A stretch of DNA of 64,000 bases from Ardenticatenaceae bacterium (GCA_020634435.1 JACKBS010000009.1:186001-250000), one strand, 5' to 3'; positions 24,662-34,030 are shown, numbered from the stretch's first letter. The notes: generated by a model from the letters alone, not told the origin. A program made the numbers and translations.

Positions 24662-25462
24662 TTAGAGATTGAGGGTCAAACGGCCGTTTGTCGCCACACA
24701 AGCCATCCCTGCCGTATCCCACACGATTGGTTCGCCGCTGGGCTGCACGATGGTGCCGCCGCTTTCTTGGACCAGCAGCAGAGCGGCGGCCACGTCCCAC
24801 GGACGCAGCCGCATATTCAGGTAGCCATCCACTCGGCCCGCGGCAACCCAGGTCATGGCCAAAGCGGCCGTTCCGATGGCCCGCAGCGTAAATGAATCTT
24901 GGGCCAGCTTGTTGACCAGGCTCATAATGTCCACGCGCGCCCGGGATGAAGCGCTCCAGTCAATGGTCATCACGGCTTCGGTCGTGTCGGCGACGGTGCT
25001 GACCTGCATGGGGATGGGGGCGGATGCGCCAATTTGCCGCGTGGCCCCCTGGCCTTTGGCGGCGCTAAACAGCTCGTCGCGCATCGGGTCGTAGATGGCC
25101 GCGGCCAGTGGCTCGTAGCCGCCGAGGGTGGGGCGGCAGGCCGCGATGGAGATGCAAAATTCGGGAATCTGGCGGCTGTAGTTGGTGGTGCCGTCAATCG
25201 GATCGATGATCCAGATGATGGGGCCGCTGGCGGGTAACTGGCTGTCTTCTTCTTCGGTGAGGAAGCCGTGGTCGGGATAGCGTTCCTGCACGGCGTCGGT
25301 GATGCATTGCTGCGTGGCGATGTCGGCATCGGTCACCAGATCGCGAAACCCTTTCTGGCTAATCTGGCGCGGTTGAGACCACATGTCGCGGGCCAGTTTT
25401 CCGGCGGTTACGGCCGTTTCTACCACCACCGCCCGCAGTTGATTCAATTCAGCAACATCCAT
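24662..25462 (-). CDS. Inositol monophosphatase family protein
   Basis: A 266-residue Mg-dependent, Li-sensitive type phosphatase. 'FLTEEEDSQ' provides the first metal ligand, 'IWIIDPIDGTTNYSRQIPEF' is the family signature near residue 84, and 'RPWDVAAALLLVQESGG' near 220 is the second signature. The substrate may be inositol phosphate, fructose bisphosphate, PAP or histidinol phosphate. 'gggag' precedes the ATG. It lies directly downstream of the Phn transporter genes, separated by an inverted repeat, so a link with phosphate scavenging is possible but only inferred. Confidence 0.9.
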   Translation of the reverse strand: MDVAELNQLRAVVVETAVTAGKLARDMWSQPRQISQKGFRDLVTDADIATQQCITDAVQERYPDHGFLTEEEDSQLPASGPIIWIIDPIDGTTNYSRQIPEFCISIAACRPTLGGYEPLAAAIYDPMRDELFSAAKGQGATRQIGASAPIPMQVSTVADTTEAVMTIDWSASSRARVDIMSLVNKLAQDSFTLRAIGTAALAMTWVAAGRVDGYLNMRLRPWDVAAALLLVQESGGTIVQPSGEPIVWDTAGMACVATNGRLTLNL

Positions 25463-25479
25463 GAAAAGCTCCCAGGTAA

Positions 25480-25552
25480 TTTACCGCAGAGGACGCGGAG
25501 AGCGCAGAAGTTTTTTATTCTCCGCGTCCTCCGCGCTCTCTGCGGTGAGAAA
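25480..25552. repeat. CGCAGAGGACGCGGAG-type inverted repeat
   Basis: The left arm accgcagagg/acgcggag/agcgcag and the right arm ctccgcgtc/ctccgcgct/ctctgcggt form a long hairpin around a T-rich loop between phnE and the phosphatase gene. The same phrase is common in intergenic regions of several environmental phyla. It could stop or process the phn transcript. Confidence 0.72.
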
Positions 25553-25554
25553 AT

Positions 25555-27126
25555 TTAAATGACGCGGCGGCGCACGTTGGCGCTGACGTAGTCCAGCAAG
25601 GACACCACAATGGCGATGGCCAGCATCATGACGCTGGCTTCGCGGTAGCGCAGCAGGCGGATACTTTGGCTGAGCAAAAAGCCAATACCACCGCCGCCAA
25701 CAAAGCCAATGATGGTGGACATGCGCACGTTGATGTCCCAGCGGTACAGCGTGTAGGCGATGTACGGCGGAATAATTTGCGGGATAACGGCAAAGACAAT
25801 CATTTGCAGCCGGTTCGCGCCGGTCGAGTTGATGGCTTCGATGGGACCCTCGTCAATGCCTTCGATTTGCTCGGAGAACAGCTTGCCCAGGGCGGCAATG
25901 GTGTGCAGTGTCAGAGCCATCACCCCAGCAAACGGCCCCAGCCCAACCCAGACCACAAACACAATGGCCATGATGAGCGGCTCGATGGAGCGCAGGGCGT
26001 TAAAAATGCCGCGGGCAATGGTGTAGATGACAAAACCGATGGCAAACGGCCGTTTCGGAGCCACAAACAGTGAACCCACCGCTGCCAAACCACCCAGCAC
26101 CAGCGCCGGAATCCAGGTCCAGTTGGCCGGGTAGTCGAACTCATACAGCCAGTTGAGAATGGTGCCTACGCCAAAGATAACGACAAATGTGCCGAGGAAG
26201 GTGCAAACGGCCGTTAACACCCGTGCTGGCGTACCCGTCATGCGCAGCACCGCCTCCTGGCCGTAGCGGCTGCCCAGCAGTAGAGCAATAAACCCGCCCA
26301 GCAGTGCCGTCACAGCAGGCAAAATAAGAGCCACCATGTCGCCTGCTACCTTGAAAAAATTGCCCAAAAAGCTGAAATTCACGGTAAAAGAACCCAGCGC
26401 AAAAGCTGCATTATTCAAGGCGCTGGTGAGCCAGATACCAAAAGCCTGCCCCAGCGCAGCCAGCAGCGCCAGGCCGAATAAGGCGAGCAAGATCACCGCT
26501 CCTATTTCCACAACAGCGATCAAGATGGCACTTGTGGATCGCTTTTCTTCAGACAGGATTGGCGGGCCAAAACGCAGCAGCGCCCAACCCGCGGCCACAA
26601 CTATCACCAGCATGATCAAGGCAAACAGCGGCTGATCGCTGAAATTGTTGGCCAAAGTCACCATCAGCTTGGCCCCTAGCCAGCCCAAGCCGCCGCCCAC
26701 TGGCAGCAGCGCCAGCCCTAACATGAAGCTGGCCAGCGGTGATGTCACCTCCAGCATCAAGTTGCGCGCCGCCAGGAATGAAACCGGAATGGCCAGGAAG
26801 GTGCCAATCGTGGTGGCCAGCAGCGCCATAAAAATCGTCTCGACAATCAGGTTCAGCGTGTTTACCGTTGTTTCAGTAAGGCTAAACGGTTGGGTTTCGT
26901 CCACAAACAGCGGGTCGATGATGTCCGGGTTGGTAATGTCTGGATCAGCCAGAAAGCGCAGTACATTGACCAGCTGGGTTTGCCGGCCTTCCGATTGCAG
27001 CTTGCCGAGATCAATTTCGGTAACTTGCACCGCAATGGCATAGAGCAAAAACAGAATTACAAACGCCAAAAATGTTTGCAGGGCGCGTCGCCCTGGTGAT
27101 TTTTCTTCTTGTTTAAGCGTCGTCAT
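25555..27126 (-). CDS. phnE: Phosphonate-type ABC transporter permease PhnE (extended)
   Basis: A 523-residue inner-membrane permease. The C-terminal third has the PhnE signature: 'SIEPLIMAIVFVVWVGLGPFAG' to 'LFSEQIEGIDEGPIEAINSTGANRLQ' (EAA loop) and 'RWDINVRMSTIIGFVGGGGIG'. An N-terminal helix and the 'ETIFMALLATTIGTFLAIPVSFLAARNLM' segment complete the core. About 250 residues between these halves add extra membrane helices, making it roughly twice the usual PhnE length. The paralogue upstream has the same plan. Import of phosphonate, phosphite or phosphate is expected. Confidence 0.9.
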   Translation of the reverse strand: MTTLKQEEKSPGRRALQTFLAFVILFLLYAIAVQVTEIDLGKLQSEGRQTQLVNVLRFLADPDITNPDIIDPLFVDETQPFSLTETTVNTLNLIVETIFMALLATTIGTFLAIPVSFLAARNLMLEVTSPLASFMLGLALLPVGGGLGWLGAKLMVTLANNFSDQPLFALIMLVIVVAAGWALLRFGPPILSEEKRSTSAILIAVVEIGAVILLALFGLALLAALGQAFGIWLTSALNNAAFALGSFTVNFSFLGNFFKVAGDMVALILPAVTALLGGFIALLLGSRYGQEAVLRMTGTPARVLTAVCTFLGTFVVIFGVGTILNWLYEFDYPANWTWIPALVLGGLAAVGSLFVAPKRPFAIGFVIYTIARGIFNALRSIEPLIMAIVFVVWVGLGPFAGVMALTLHTIAALGKLFSEQIEGIDEGPIEAINSTGANRLQMIVFAVIPQIIPPYIAYTLYRWDINVRMSTIIGFVGGGGIGFLLSQSIRLLRYREASVMMLAIAIVVSLLDYVSANVRRRVI

Positions 27127-27132
27127 ACAAAT

Positions 27133-27222
27133 CCTTGGGATTTGTAATTGGGTAATTAAGTGACTGAGTAATTAGACTGGAAGGCCATTCAATTACTCAA
27201 TTACCCGATTACCTAATTACGT
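27133..27222. repeat. TAATTGGG-type heptad inverted repeat between the two phnE genes
   Basis: Units taattggg, taattaag, gtaattag on the left and caattac, tcaatta, cccgatta, cctaatta on the right. It lies inside the phn operon between the two permease genes, so here it more likely modulates mRNA processing or stability than terminates transcription. Confidence 0.68.
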
Positions 27223-27225
27223 TCT

Positions 27226-28896
27226 CTAAATGATCCGACTGCGCACGCGGGCACTGATGTTGTCCAGCACAATGACCACAATGGCGATGGCAATCACCAT
27301 CACGCTGGCCTTTGTGTAGAGAATCTGGTTGATGTTGCGTTGGAGGACAAAGCCGATACCGCCACCGCCCACAAAGCCGATGATCGTGGACATACGCACG
27401 TTGATGTCCCAGCGATAGAAAATGTAGGCAATGTAGTGCGGCGTTACCTGCGGCACCACCGCGTACACAATGCGCTGCATCTGGTTGGCCCCGGTTGCTG
27501 TAATCGCTTCGACTGGCCCTTCATCAATGTTCTCTACTTCTTCAGAGAACAGCTTGCCCAGGTCGGCCATGGAGTGTAGGGTCAGGGCCATAATGCCGGC
27601 AAACGGTCCCAGGCCCACCCAAACCACAAACACGAAGCCCATCATCAGCGGTTCAATCGAGCGGACGGCGTTAAAAACGGTGCGGGTGACGTTGTAAATG
27701 ACCAGGCCAATGGGGTAGTGGTGTTTGGCGGGGGCGCGCAGGGTCCACAGTGCGGCCAGCAATCCCAGCCCCAGCCCTGGCCAGATGTAGATGCCCATCT
27801 GTGCCCAAAACGGTTCCGGTACAAATTCGCGGATGCCCAGCAGATTGATCCACACCAGGCTGTAGGCGATGAGGATGACGAGAACGGCCGTTCCCACCAT
27901 CGTTGTGACAAAGTTCAAAATGCGCACGGGCGCTTCTGGCAAGCGCATAATCGCCTGCTCACCCAAACGGCTGCCCACTAGATTGGCAAACATTGCCCCA
28001 ATCAGCGCCAGCGTTAGCGGCAGCAGTAGCAAAACCAGCTCAATAATGACAAAAATAAAGTTGCCTACAAAGCCCAGCACCGTCAAACTGTTCTGTAAAG
28101 AAGGCAGCAACGTGGCTTCTGGATTTAGCAAAGGCCCCGTCAGAAGTTGGCCCAGCCAATACATCACGCCGCCAAAAATGGGCAGCAGAATAATGCCAGA
28201 CATGATGCTGACCATCGGGGCCTTCACGTTTTGCATCAGATTACGGGCGGCCACAAAGGAGAGCGGGATGGAAAGCAGTGTACCAATTGTTGAAGCCATC
28301 AGAGCCATCAAGACCGTCTCAACAATTTTGTCCAAAGCCTCGTATGTAGTGTCGCTCAGCCCCACAATGCGGCGGTCCACTACCTCTACCAGTTCAATTG
28401 TTTGTGGCTCTTCGCTGGGGCGAATGTCCGGCATGGTAAACGTCACCGCCACGTCACCCGTGGCGCTGGCTTTAAAATCCGCCAGGCGGCGTGTGGAAGT
28501 GCTGCCGATAGGTGTCCAGGCCACCAAAATTTCGGCATTGGGTAAAAATCCGCTGCCAGTAATGGTGATAGGGTCCTGAGTGGTGGTGGCGCAGTTGGGC
28601 ACAACCAGCAGCTGCCGTCCTTCGATACTTACCTGCGAACCTTTGATCTCTTCAGGACAGGGCATACGTAGGGAAACGGCCGTCCGCCGGGTCTCGGTTT
28701 CATAGGCAAACAAGTCCGGCCGGGCAAAGCTGCGAATGAGGCTAACCAGGTTTTCCTGGCGCTGGGGTTCAAGCGGTTCTTGCAGGTTTACCCGTGTCAC
28801 TTGCAGGCCATAGGCGTATAGCAAAAATATGACCAGAATGATAACGGCCGTTTTCCACCAGTGAGGGGAACGGCCGTGTTTGTTCTCATTTTTCAT
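27226..28896 (-). CDS. phnE: PhnE-type permease with extracytoplasmic Ig-like insertion
   Basis: A 556-residue permease paralogous to its downstream neighbour: 'SIEPLMMGFVFVVWVGLGPFAGIM', 'EEVENIDEGPVEAITATGANQMQ', 'RWDINVRMSTIIGFVGGGGIGF'. After the first helix (about 14-30) it carries about 150 extra residues before the 'ETVLMALMASTIGTLLSIPLSF' helix. This insert contains 'DPITITGSGFLPNAEILVAW' and 'FKASATGDVAVTFTMPD', a beta-rich IPT/Ig-like pattern expected outside the membrane. Such an insert is not part of ordinary PhnE and might contact the binding protein. The gene lies 69 bases after phnC. Confidence 0.88.
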   Translation of the reverse strand: MKNENKHGRSPHWWKTAVIILVIFLLYAYGLQVTRVNLQEPLEPQRQENLVSLIRSFARPDLFAYETETRRTAVSLRMPCPEEIKGSQVSIEGRQLLVVPNCATTTQDPITITGSGFLPNAEILVAWTPIGSTSTRRLADFKASATGDVAVTFTMPDIRPSEEPQTIELVEVVDRRIVGLSDTTYEALDKIVETVLMALMASTIGTLLSIPLSFVAARNLMQNVKAPMVSIMSGIILLPIFGGVMYWLGQLLTGPLLNPEATLLPSLQNSLTVLGFVGNFIFVIIELVLLLLPLTLALIGAMFANLVGSRLGEQAIMRLPEAPVRILNFVTTMVGTAVLVILIAYSLVWINLLGIREFVPEPFWAQMGIYIWPGLGLGLLAALWTLRAPAKHHYPIGLVIYNVTRTVFNAVRSIEPLMMGFVFVVWVGLGPFAGIMALTLHSMADLGKLFSEEVENIDEGPVEAITATGANQMQRIVYAVVPQVTPHYIAYIFYRWDINVRMSTIIGFVGGGGIGFVLQRNINQILYTKASVMVIAIAIVVIVLDNISARVRSRII

Positions 28897-28965
28897 GGAA
28901 ATCTCTTTGGCGGAGTGAAAAGTAATCCGTGGTCTATTATCGGTTTTACCGACGACCGATTACCG

Positions 28966-29718
28966 TTAACCAATCCGTTCCGCTTCACGGCCGTAAATCT
29001 CGATGAACTTCTCGTCATCAATCTCTTTGGGCGTACCGTCAAAGACCAGCTTGCCCTGGTTCAGAGCAATGGCTCGTGTGCTGTACTGCTGCACCAGATC
29101 CAAAAAGTGCAAACTACACAAGACCGTGATCTTGTCCTCTTTGTTGATTTGTTGCAGATGGCGCATAATGCTGTGCGCCAATGCCGGATCAAGACTGGCA
29201 ACCGGCTCATCTGCCAAAATCATCTTTGGTTCTTGCATCAAAGCACGAGCAATGCCTACCCGCTGCCGTTGGCCACCACTCAGCTCATCAGCCCGGTTAT
29301 CCGCCTTGTCGCCAATGCCCACCCGCGCCAAACTGGCGTGGGCTCGCTGGATATCCTCTTGTGGAAATCGACCCAACACGCTGGCGATTGGATTAACATA
29401 TCCCAGGCGTCCACTCAATACATTAGTTAGCACCGAAGAACGGTTCACCAAATTAAAATGCTGAAAAATCATGCCAATCTGGCGGCGTGCCCGGCGTAAT
29501 TCTTCCCCGGAAACTTCAGAAAGCTCAATGCCGTTCCACCAAATTTGGCCAGAAGTAGGTTCGATTAACCGGTTGATGCAGCGCAAGAGGGTGCTTTTCC
29601 CTGAACCACTAAGGCCAATGACAGCCACGAACTCGCCATCAGGTACCTCAAAACTAACGTCTTTTAAGGCGACCGTGCCGTCTTCATATACTTTTGTAAG
29701 GTTTTGGATTTTTAACAT
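28966..29718 (-). CDS. phnC: Phosphonate/phosphate-type ABC transporter ATPase PhnC
   Basis: A 250-residue ATP-binding subunit. Walker A is 'IGLSGSGKSTLLRCINRL' near residue 36, with Q-loop 'IGMIFQHFNLV', the ABC signature 'DELSGGQRQRVGIARAL', Walker B 'PKMILADEPVASLDP' and switch 'VLCSLHFLD'. 'QHFNLVNRSSVLTNVLSGRLGY' is a PhnC-group feature. ATG 29718 (MLKIQNLTKVYEDG) fits the family better than the upstream in-frame start. It sits between the binding protein and two permeases. Confidence 0.94.
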   Translation of the reverse strand: MLKIQNLTKVYEDGTVALKDVSFEVPDGEFVAVIGLSGSGKSTLLRCINRLIEPTSGQIWWNGIELSEVSGEELRRARRQIGMIFQHFNLVNRSSVLTNVLSGRLGYVNPIASVLGRFPQEDIQRAHASLARVGIGDKADNRADELSGGQRQRVGIARALMQEPKMILADEPVASLDPALAHSIMRHLQQINKEDKITVLCSLHFLDLVQQYSTRAIALNQGKLVFDGTPKEIDDEKFIEIYGREAERIG

Positions 29719-29926
29719 GAGAGTAAGCCCTGTGTAAAAGCAGAAACTAGCCAAGCAATCGCAAGATTTTTCTTTCGCTTCTACTCGAGCAAATCGCAAC
29801 AAAGCCGGACGCTTCTTTCCAGAACCTTCTCGTGATTTGCCTGCGGGTTTTATTTATCTAAAGATGCGCCCCAAGAGTCGAAACCCGGAGGGACGGGAGC
29901 AAGAAACACACGTGGAATAAATCAAG

Positions 29927-29963
29927 AAGCCGGGCGAACATATTTGTCCGTCCGGCTTCCTAA
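29927..29963 (-). terminator. Hairpin after phnD
   Basis: Inverted arms gaagccgg and ccggcttc flank a partly paired loop about 17-50 bases after the phnD stop, followed on the minus strand by a T-rich tract. It probably attenuates read-through from the highly expressed binding-protein gene into phnC. Confidence 0.6.
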
Positions 29964-29979
29964 AGCTAAAAATTAAAGA

Positions 29980-31164
29980 TTAGCCGCCGAGAATATCTTC
30001 TTCCGTGATGCCCAGGTAGTCCATAGCGGAGCGTACGGGATCGTAGAAGCTATCGGTAACGGCTTCCAGCCCTGTCCAGTTATAGAACTCTTCAGAGCAG
30101 ATGGATTGCGCACATTCATCGGAGGCAGTGAAGTCAATCAAAGCGTTTATGATGTTGTTTGCAGTATTCAGCGGGAACTCAGGACCAAATGAAACAGTGT
30201 CGTTCGGGATTTGCGCCGTGATTGCCAGAATACGAGTTGCATCAAAAATGTCTGGAGCTGTGTCAGAAACGGAGGAACGGGCATCCAGAATGCGATAGCC
30301 ACCGTCTGCCGGGTCGCCATTTACGAAGGTGCGTCCTTCATCGTTGCGAATTGGGCTAACGCCAGCTTCACGCCAGATTTCCGGATCATCCACGCCGTAG
30401 GCCCAGGCACGTTCATAGTTTGGCAGCAGCGGGGGGCTGAAGAAAGCCGTGGCAAAGTCGCAATCGCCATTGTAAACACCCAGCATAGAGTTGTTGTGCG
30501 AACCAGTTTCAATGATTTCACCAGGTTCAATGCCCAAGGCCGCAAATTCAGCACTGGGGTAGAGATAACCAGAGGTGGAGCCGAAATCAGGAATACACCA
30601 GGTAGCCCCAGCCAGGTCTTCCAAAGATTGAGCCGGGCTGTCAAACGGCACCACATACTGCGCTGCATACCAGGAGAGGCCAAAGCGAACAGCCGCTGCA
30701 CCCACAGTCACACCACAACGATTGTTGGCCAAAACATACCCTTGAGCTGGGATAAAACCAATCGTATCGTCAGGAGAAGCACACATCTCTTCGATCGTGG
30801 CGGCATAGCTGGTGGGTACGCTAACCTCAAAATTCAGGCCAGTTGCGTCGGTTAGAGCATTAGCCAGAACTTCACCACCGGAAATGATCTGGTCAACTTC
30901 CACAGAGGGCACAAACACAACTTTGATGGGGCGCTCTTCGGAACCGAGAGCGGCTTCTTCCATCATCACCTCTTCCACAACGGTTTCAGTGACAACGCGG
31001 GTAACTTCTACTTCAACTTCAGTTTCTACAGGAACTTCAACTTCGGTCGTTTCAGTTACTACACGTGTAACTTCCACAGTTTCCGTCTGGGGTGTACAGG
31101 CTGCAATCACAAACAGGAGCACAGATACACCGATCAAAAGCCTAACCAAGTGTCGTGTTTTCAT
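29980..31164 (-). CDS. phnD: PhnD-type phosphonate/phosphite-binding lipoprotein
   Basis: A substrate-binding lipoprotein of 394 residues. The signal sequence ends in lipobox 'LFVIAACTPQ'. A Glu/Val/Thr-rich linker ('VEVTRVVTETTEVEVPVE') follows, then a type II periplasmic-binding fold with 'KVVFVPSVEVDQIISGGEVL', 'CASPDDTIGFIPAQGYVLANN', 'FGSTSGYLYPSAEFAALG' and 'GDCDFATAFFSP', as in PhnD/PtxB. ATG 31164 follows 'ggaggaaacg'. It is first in the phnD-phnC-phnE-phnE operon. An extended -10 promoter lies upstream. Confidence 0.92.
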   Translation of the reverse strand: MKTRHLVRLLIGVSVLLFVIAACTPQTETVEVTRVVTETTEVEVPVETEVEVEVTRVVTETVVEEVMMEEAALGSEERPIKVVFVPSVEVDQIISGGEVLANALTDATGLNFEVSVPTSYAATIEEMCASPDDTIGFIPAQGYVLANNRCGVTVGAAAVRFGLSWYAAQYVVPFDSPAQSLEDLAGATWCIPDFGSTSGYLYPSAEFAALGIEPGEIIETGSHNNSMLGVYNGDCDFATAFFSPPLLPNYERAWAYGVDDPEIWREAGVSPIRNDEGRTFVNGDPADGGYRILDARSSVSDTAPDIFDATRILAITAQIPNDTVSFGPEFPLNTANNIINALIDFTASDECAQSICSEEFYNWTGLEAVTDSFYDPVRSAMDYLGITEEDILGG

Positions 31165-31251
31165 CGTTTCCTCCTTCAAAAAACACATGGGAATGCCCAC
31201 TGCCGACTAACCTGAATGACGATGGGCCAAATTGATGGTAAATGCCCTGAA

Positions 31252-31278
31252 ATTATATCATGGGGCCAAACGGTGACA
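31252..31278 (-). promoter_or_regulatory. Extended -10 promoter of the phn operon
   Basis: On the minus strand TGATATAAT (31252-31260) is preceded by TTGTCA (31273-31278) at a 15-base spacer from the hexamer. The extended TG motif may compensate for the short spacer. It lies about 90 bases before phnD. No PhoB-type box was recognised. Confidence 0.6.
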
Positions 31279-31300
31279 AATGAGTAGATTTTATTGGATA

Positions 31301-31339
31301 AAAAAAGGGCAGAATGATCAAATCATCCCACCCTTTTTT
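31301..31339. terminator. Hairpin terminator downstream of the sugar-binding protein gene
   Basis: Arms aaaaaaggg...gatga and tcatc...cccttttt pair with an A-run on one side and a T-run on the other, suited to termination in either direction. A second hairpin (31344-31379, aatgagtagag/ctctactcatt) stands between it and the gene. Confidence 0.7.
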
Positions 31340-31398
31340 CATAAATGAGTAGAGAAGAACAGTTTCCGCTCTACTCATTTAACAATTAAAACGGTTAA

Positions 31399-32961
31399 TT
31401 AGTTGCCAATTTCATCCAGCAGTTCGGCTTGCAGTTCATTGGCACGTTCGGTCAAATCGTCCAGCGTAGCCTGAACATCAGCACCCTGGATGATAGCGTT
31501 GTAAGCTTCCTGGGCTGCGTCACGAACGGACTGGTAGGAGATCAGCTGCGGCTCAAATTTGCCGTATTGCAGCAGGTCCAGAGCGGTTGCCCATACCGGG
31601 TTTTGTTCGTTGTAGTCGCCGAGGTACTCAACTGCACCAGAGTTGGTGGGGAAGTAGTTGCTGGCTTCAACCCAACGAGCCTGCGGTTCTGGGGAAGTAA
31701 ACCATTTCACAAACTCCCACGCGGCCAATTGCTGTTCTGGTGTCGTCTTGACAATCATGACATCGCCACCATAGATGTTCATTACCGGGTCGGCAGTGGT
31801 GTGAGGAATAGCAGCTACGGCATATTCATCCGGTTCCGTGCCATTGTCGGCCGCTACTGTGGCAAAGTCACCTTCGTAGAAGGGAATACCAGAGCTGGAA
31901 CCCATGGAGAACAACGCATTGCGGTTGGCAACTTCGGGATTCGGGAAACCATCGAAGAAGTAAGCACAAACCACACCATCTTCGCCGGGATTGGCCAGCT
32001 CTTGCAGCATGGTCATGGCATCTACCGTTGCCTGGCTGTTATAGACATAGCTGGTACCATCTTCGGTCAGAATGTCGCCGCCGTAAGCATAGGTCCAGGC
32101 AGCCATTGCGGAGGCATCGTCACGGAGGATATAGCCACCAACGCCACTTTCGCTAGCAGCGGCAGCAGCACAGGACATCTCAACAAATTCATCGGGGGTG
32201 GCGGGGGGAGCATCGTAACCCAGGTCACGCAGGTAAGACATGTTGACATGGAGCATTTCGATAGAGCGGTTGGGCGGGAAGCCTAAGCGCTGGTTGTCGA
32301 AAGCAACGTGGATGCTTTGGTTGAAGAAGCTTTGGTAAAAAGCAGCTTGTTCGTCTGCAGTGAGACCCCAGGTTGGGTCGTTCAGGTACTCATTCAGGTC
32401 AACCAGCGTATCGTTCAGCTGGTAGAAAGCCTGGTCGTTTTGGTAACCAACAACCAAAGCAGCTGGCAGTTCGCCGGAAGCAACGGAAGCATTTACAGCG
32501 TCACGAATGTCGTTGTAGCTACCCTGGTTCAGCGGCTCAATAGTGATGCCACATTCGTTGGTTTCATTGAAGTCGTTTACGATCTCAATGAGTTTCTCTT
32601 CGCGGCTGCCGCTGTGGTTGTGCCACCAAACAACGGTTTGGCCACGGGGATCAACACCAGCCAAAGGACCATCGGTTGCCGGTGCACAAGGCTCCATTTC
32701 TTCCATGGTTTCTTCTTCCATGGGTTCTGCAGTAGGTTCTTCCATGGTTTCTTCTTCCATGACCTCGGCAGTAGGCTCTTCCATCACTTCTTCAGCCTCA
32801 TTCATCACTTCTTCGGCCTGATCGGCAACGGTAGTGGCTACTTCTTCAACGGTGTTGACGGCATCTTCCACCGTTTCTTCGGTGCTACCACCACAAGCTA
32901 CCAGGAACATGGGCACAATTAAGGCCAAAAGCATGAACCATCTAACATATTTTTTAGACAT
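31399..32961 (-). CDS. ABC-type sugar-binding lipoprotein with acidic repeat linker
   Basis: A 520-residue extracellular solute-binding protein, family 1. The lipobox is 'MFLVACGGS'. Residues about 27-95 form an unusual acidic low-complexity linker of Glu/Met/Thr repeats ('EEPTAEVMEEETM' units). The binding domain begins 'DPRGQTVVWWHNHSGSREEK' and includes 'AALVVGYQNDQAFYQLNDTL', 'GVGGYILRDDASAMAAWTYAYGG' and 'AAWEFVKWFTSPEPQARW', typical of UgpB/MalE-like proteins for glycerol phosphate or oligosaccharides. It is last in the operon, after both permeases. A good ribosome site ('gaggagaagac') precedes ATG 32961. Confidence 0.9.
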   Translation of the reverse strand: MSKKYVRWFMLLALIVPMFLVACGGSTEETVEDAVNTVEEVATTVADQAEEVMNEAEEVMEEPTAEVMEEETMEEPTAEPMEEETMEEMEPCAPATDGPLAGVDPRGQTVVWWHNHSGSREEKLIEIVNDFNETNECGITIEPLNQGSYNDIRDAVNASVASGELPAALVVGYQNDQAFYQLNDTLVDLNEYLNDPTWGLTADEQAAFYQSFFNQSIHVAFDNQRLGFPPNRSIEMLHVNMSYLRDLGYDAPPATPDEFVEMSCAAAAASESGVGGYILRDDASAMAAWTYAYGGDILTEDGTSYVYNSQATVDAMTMLQELANPGEDGVVCAYFFDGFPNPEVANRNALFSMGSSSGIPFYEGDFATVAADNGTEPDEYAVAAIPHTTADPVMNIYGGDVMIVKTTPEQQLAAWEFVKWFTSPEPQARWVEASNYFPTNSGAVEYLGDYNEQNPVWATALDLLQYGKFEPQLISYQSVRDAAQEAYNAIIQGADVQATLDDLTERANELQAELLDEIGN

Positions 32962-33145
32962 TTGTCTTCTCCTCGAAACTATTTGTTTCTAAATCTAATC
33001 ACAGGTTGATGGGTATCGTTTTTAACCCGTGACTGTAAACGATATTGATGAAGCAAGGGTTTTCACCCGCAAAATTTTCATTGACCCGAACCGATCGCAT
33101 CACCTCCTTAAACAAAGGTTTGTGGTTTATTCTGTTGTAGAGAGT

Positions 33146-34030
33146 TTACCCTTTCAGGCCAGAACGGGTCATGGCTTCGATGAATTGGCGTTGGGTAAAG
33201 AAGTAGAGAACCAAAATCGGCAGAATTGTAATGATGGCACCAGCCATTTGTAAATGTACAAAACTACCAGCTTCTTGCAAAAAGCTTTGTAGCCCATAAG
33301 AAATAGGACGCCATTCTAGAGACCGGGTCACAAGAATGGGCCAGGCGAGGCTGTCCCAGCTGCCCAAAAAGCCAAAGAGGGCCAAAATGAGGACTGGCGC
33401 TTTGGATAGAGGCAGCACAATTTGAATCAGGTAGCGTAAATGGCCTGCACCATCAATTTGGGCTGAATCCCACAGCTCATCCGGGATTTGTTGGAAAAAC
33501 TGACGCAGCAAAAAGATGCCGAAGGCGCTGGCCATAAATGGTATGGTGAGGGCGGGCCAGTTATCGATCCATTGCAGCGGGGTAACTTTGCCCAGCCATG
33601 AAACAGTTAAAAAGTTAGGCACCCAAACAATGGCTTGGGGCAAGGTAAGCGTGGCCAGAAATAAACCAAACAGAAGTTCTTTGCCAGGGAATTCCATGCG
33701 GGCAAAGGCATAGGCTGCTAGAACACCAAAGACCACCTCGCCAGCTACGGTGAGGAGGGCAATTTGTAGGCTGTTAAAGAAGAATTCAGAAAAGTCGGCT
33801 TCTTTCCAGGCTTCAATGTAGTTGCTCCAGTGTGGTGTGCTGGGAATGAAGGTCTGGCTCGTAGCCTCGGTGAGGTTCATGAGCGAGATGCTGATGGTGG
33901 CTAGGAAGGGCACAATGGCAATTACAGCACCAATGATCAGCACCGCATAAGTGAAAAATCTGGCCCAGTTAAACCCAGAACGTGCTGGTTTGGGGGTAAC
34001 CATGTTGACGGTGGGTGTTTGGCTAGCCAT
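33146..34030 (-). CDS. MalG/UgpE-type sugar ABC permease
   Basis: A 294-residue inner-membrane permease with six predicted helices. 'EVVFGVLAAYAFARMEFPGKELL' and the EAA loop 'PDELWDSAQIDGAGHLRYLIQIVLPLSKA' are the MalG-family landmarks, and the C-terminal 'FTQRQFIEAMTRSGLKG' is standard. The ATG at 34030 overlaps the stop of the upstream permease by 8 bases and has 'gggagag' before it, so the two are translationally coupled. It pairs with the upstream permease and the downstream binding protein; the ATPase must be encoded elsewhere. Confidence 0.93.
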   Translation of the reverse strand: MASQTPTVNMVTPKPARSGFNWARFFTYAVLIIGAVIAIVPFLATISISLMNLTEATSQTFIPSTPHWSNYIEAWKEADFSEFFFNSLQIALLTVAGEVVFGVLAAYAFARMEFPGKELLFGLFLATLTLPQAIVWVPNFLTVSWLGKVTPLQWIDNWPALTIPFMASAFGIFLLRQFFQQIPDELWDSAQIDGAGHLRYLIQIVLPLSKAPVLILALFGFLGSWDSLAWPILVTRSLEWRPISYGLQSFLQEAGSFVHLQMAGAIITILPILVLYFFTQRQFIEAMTRSGLKG

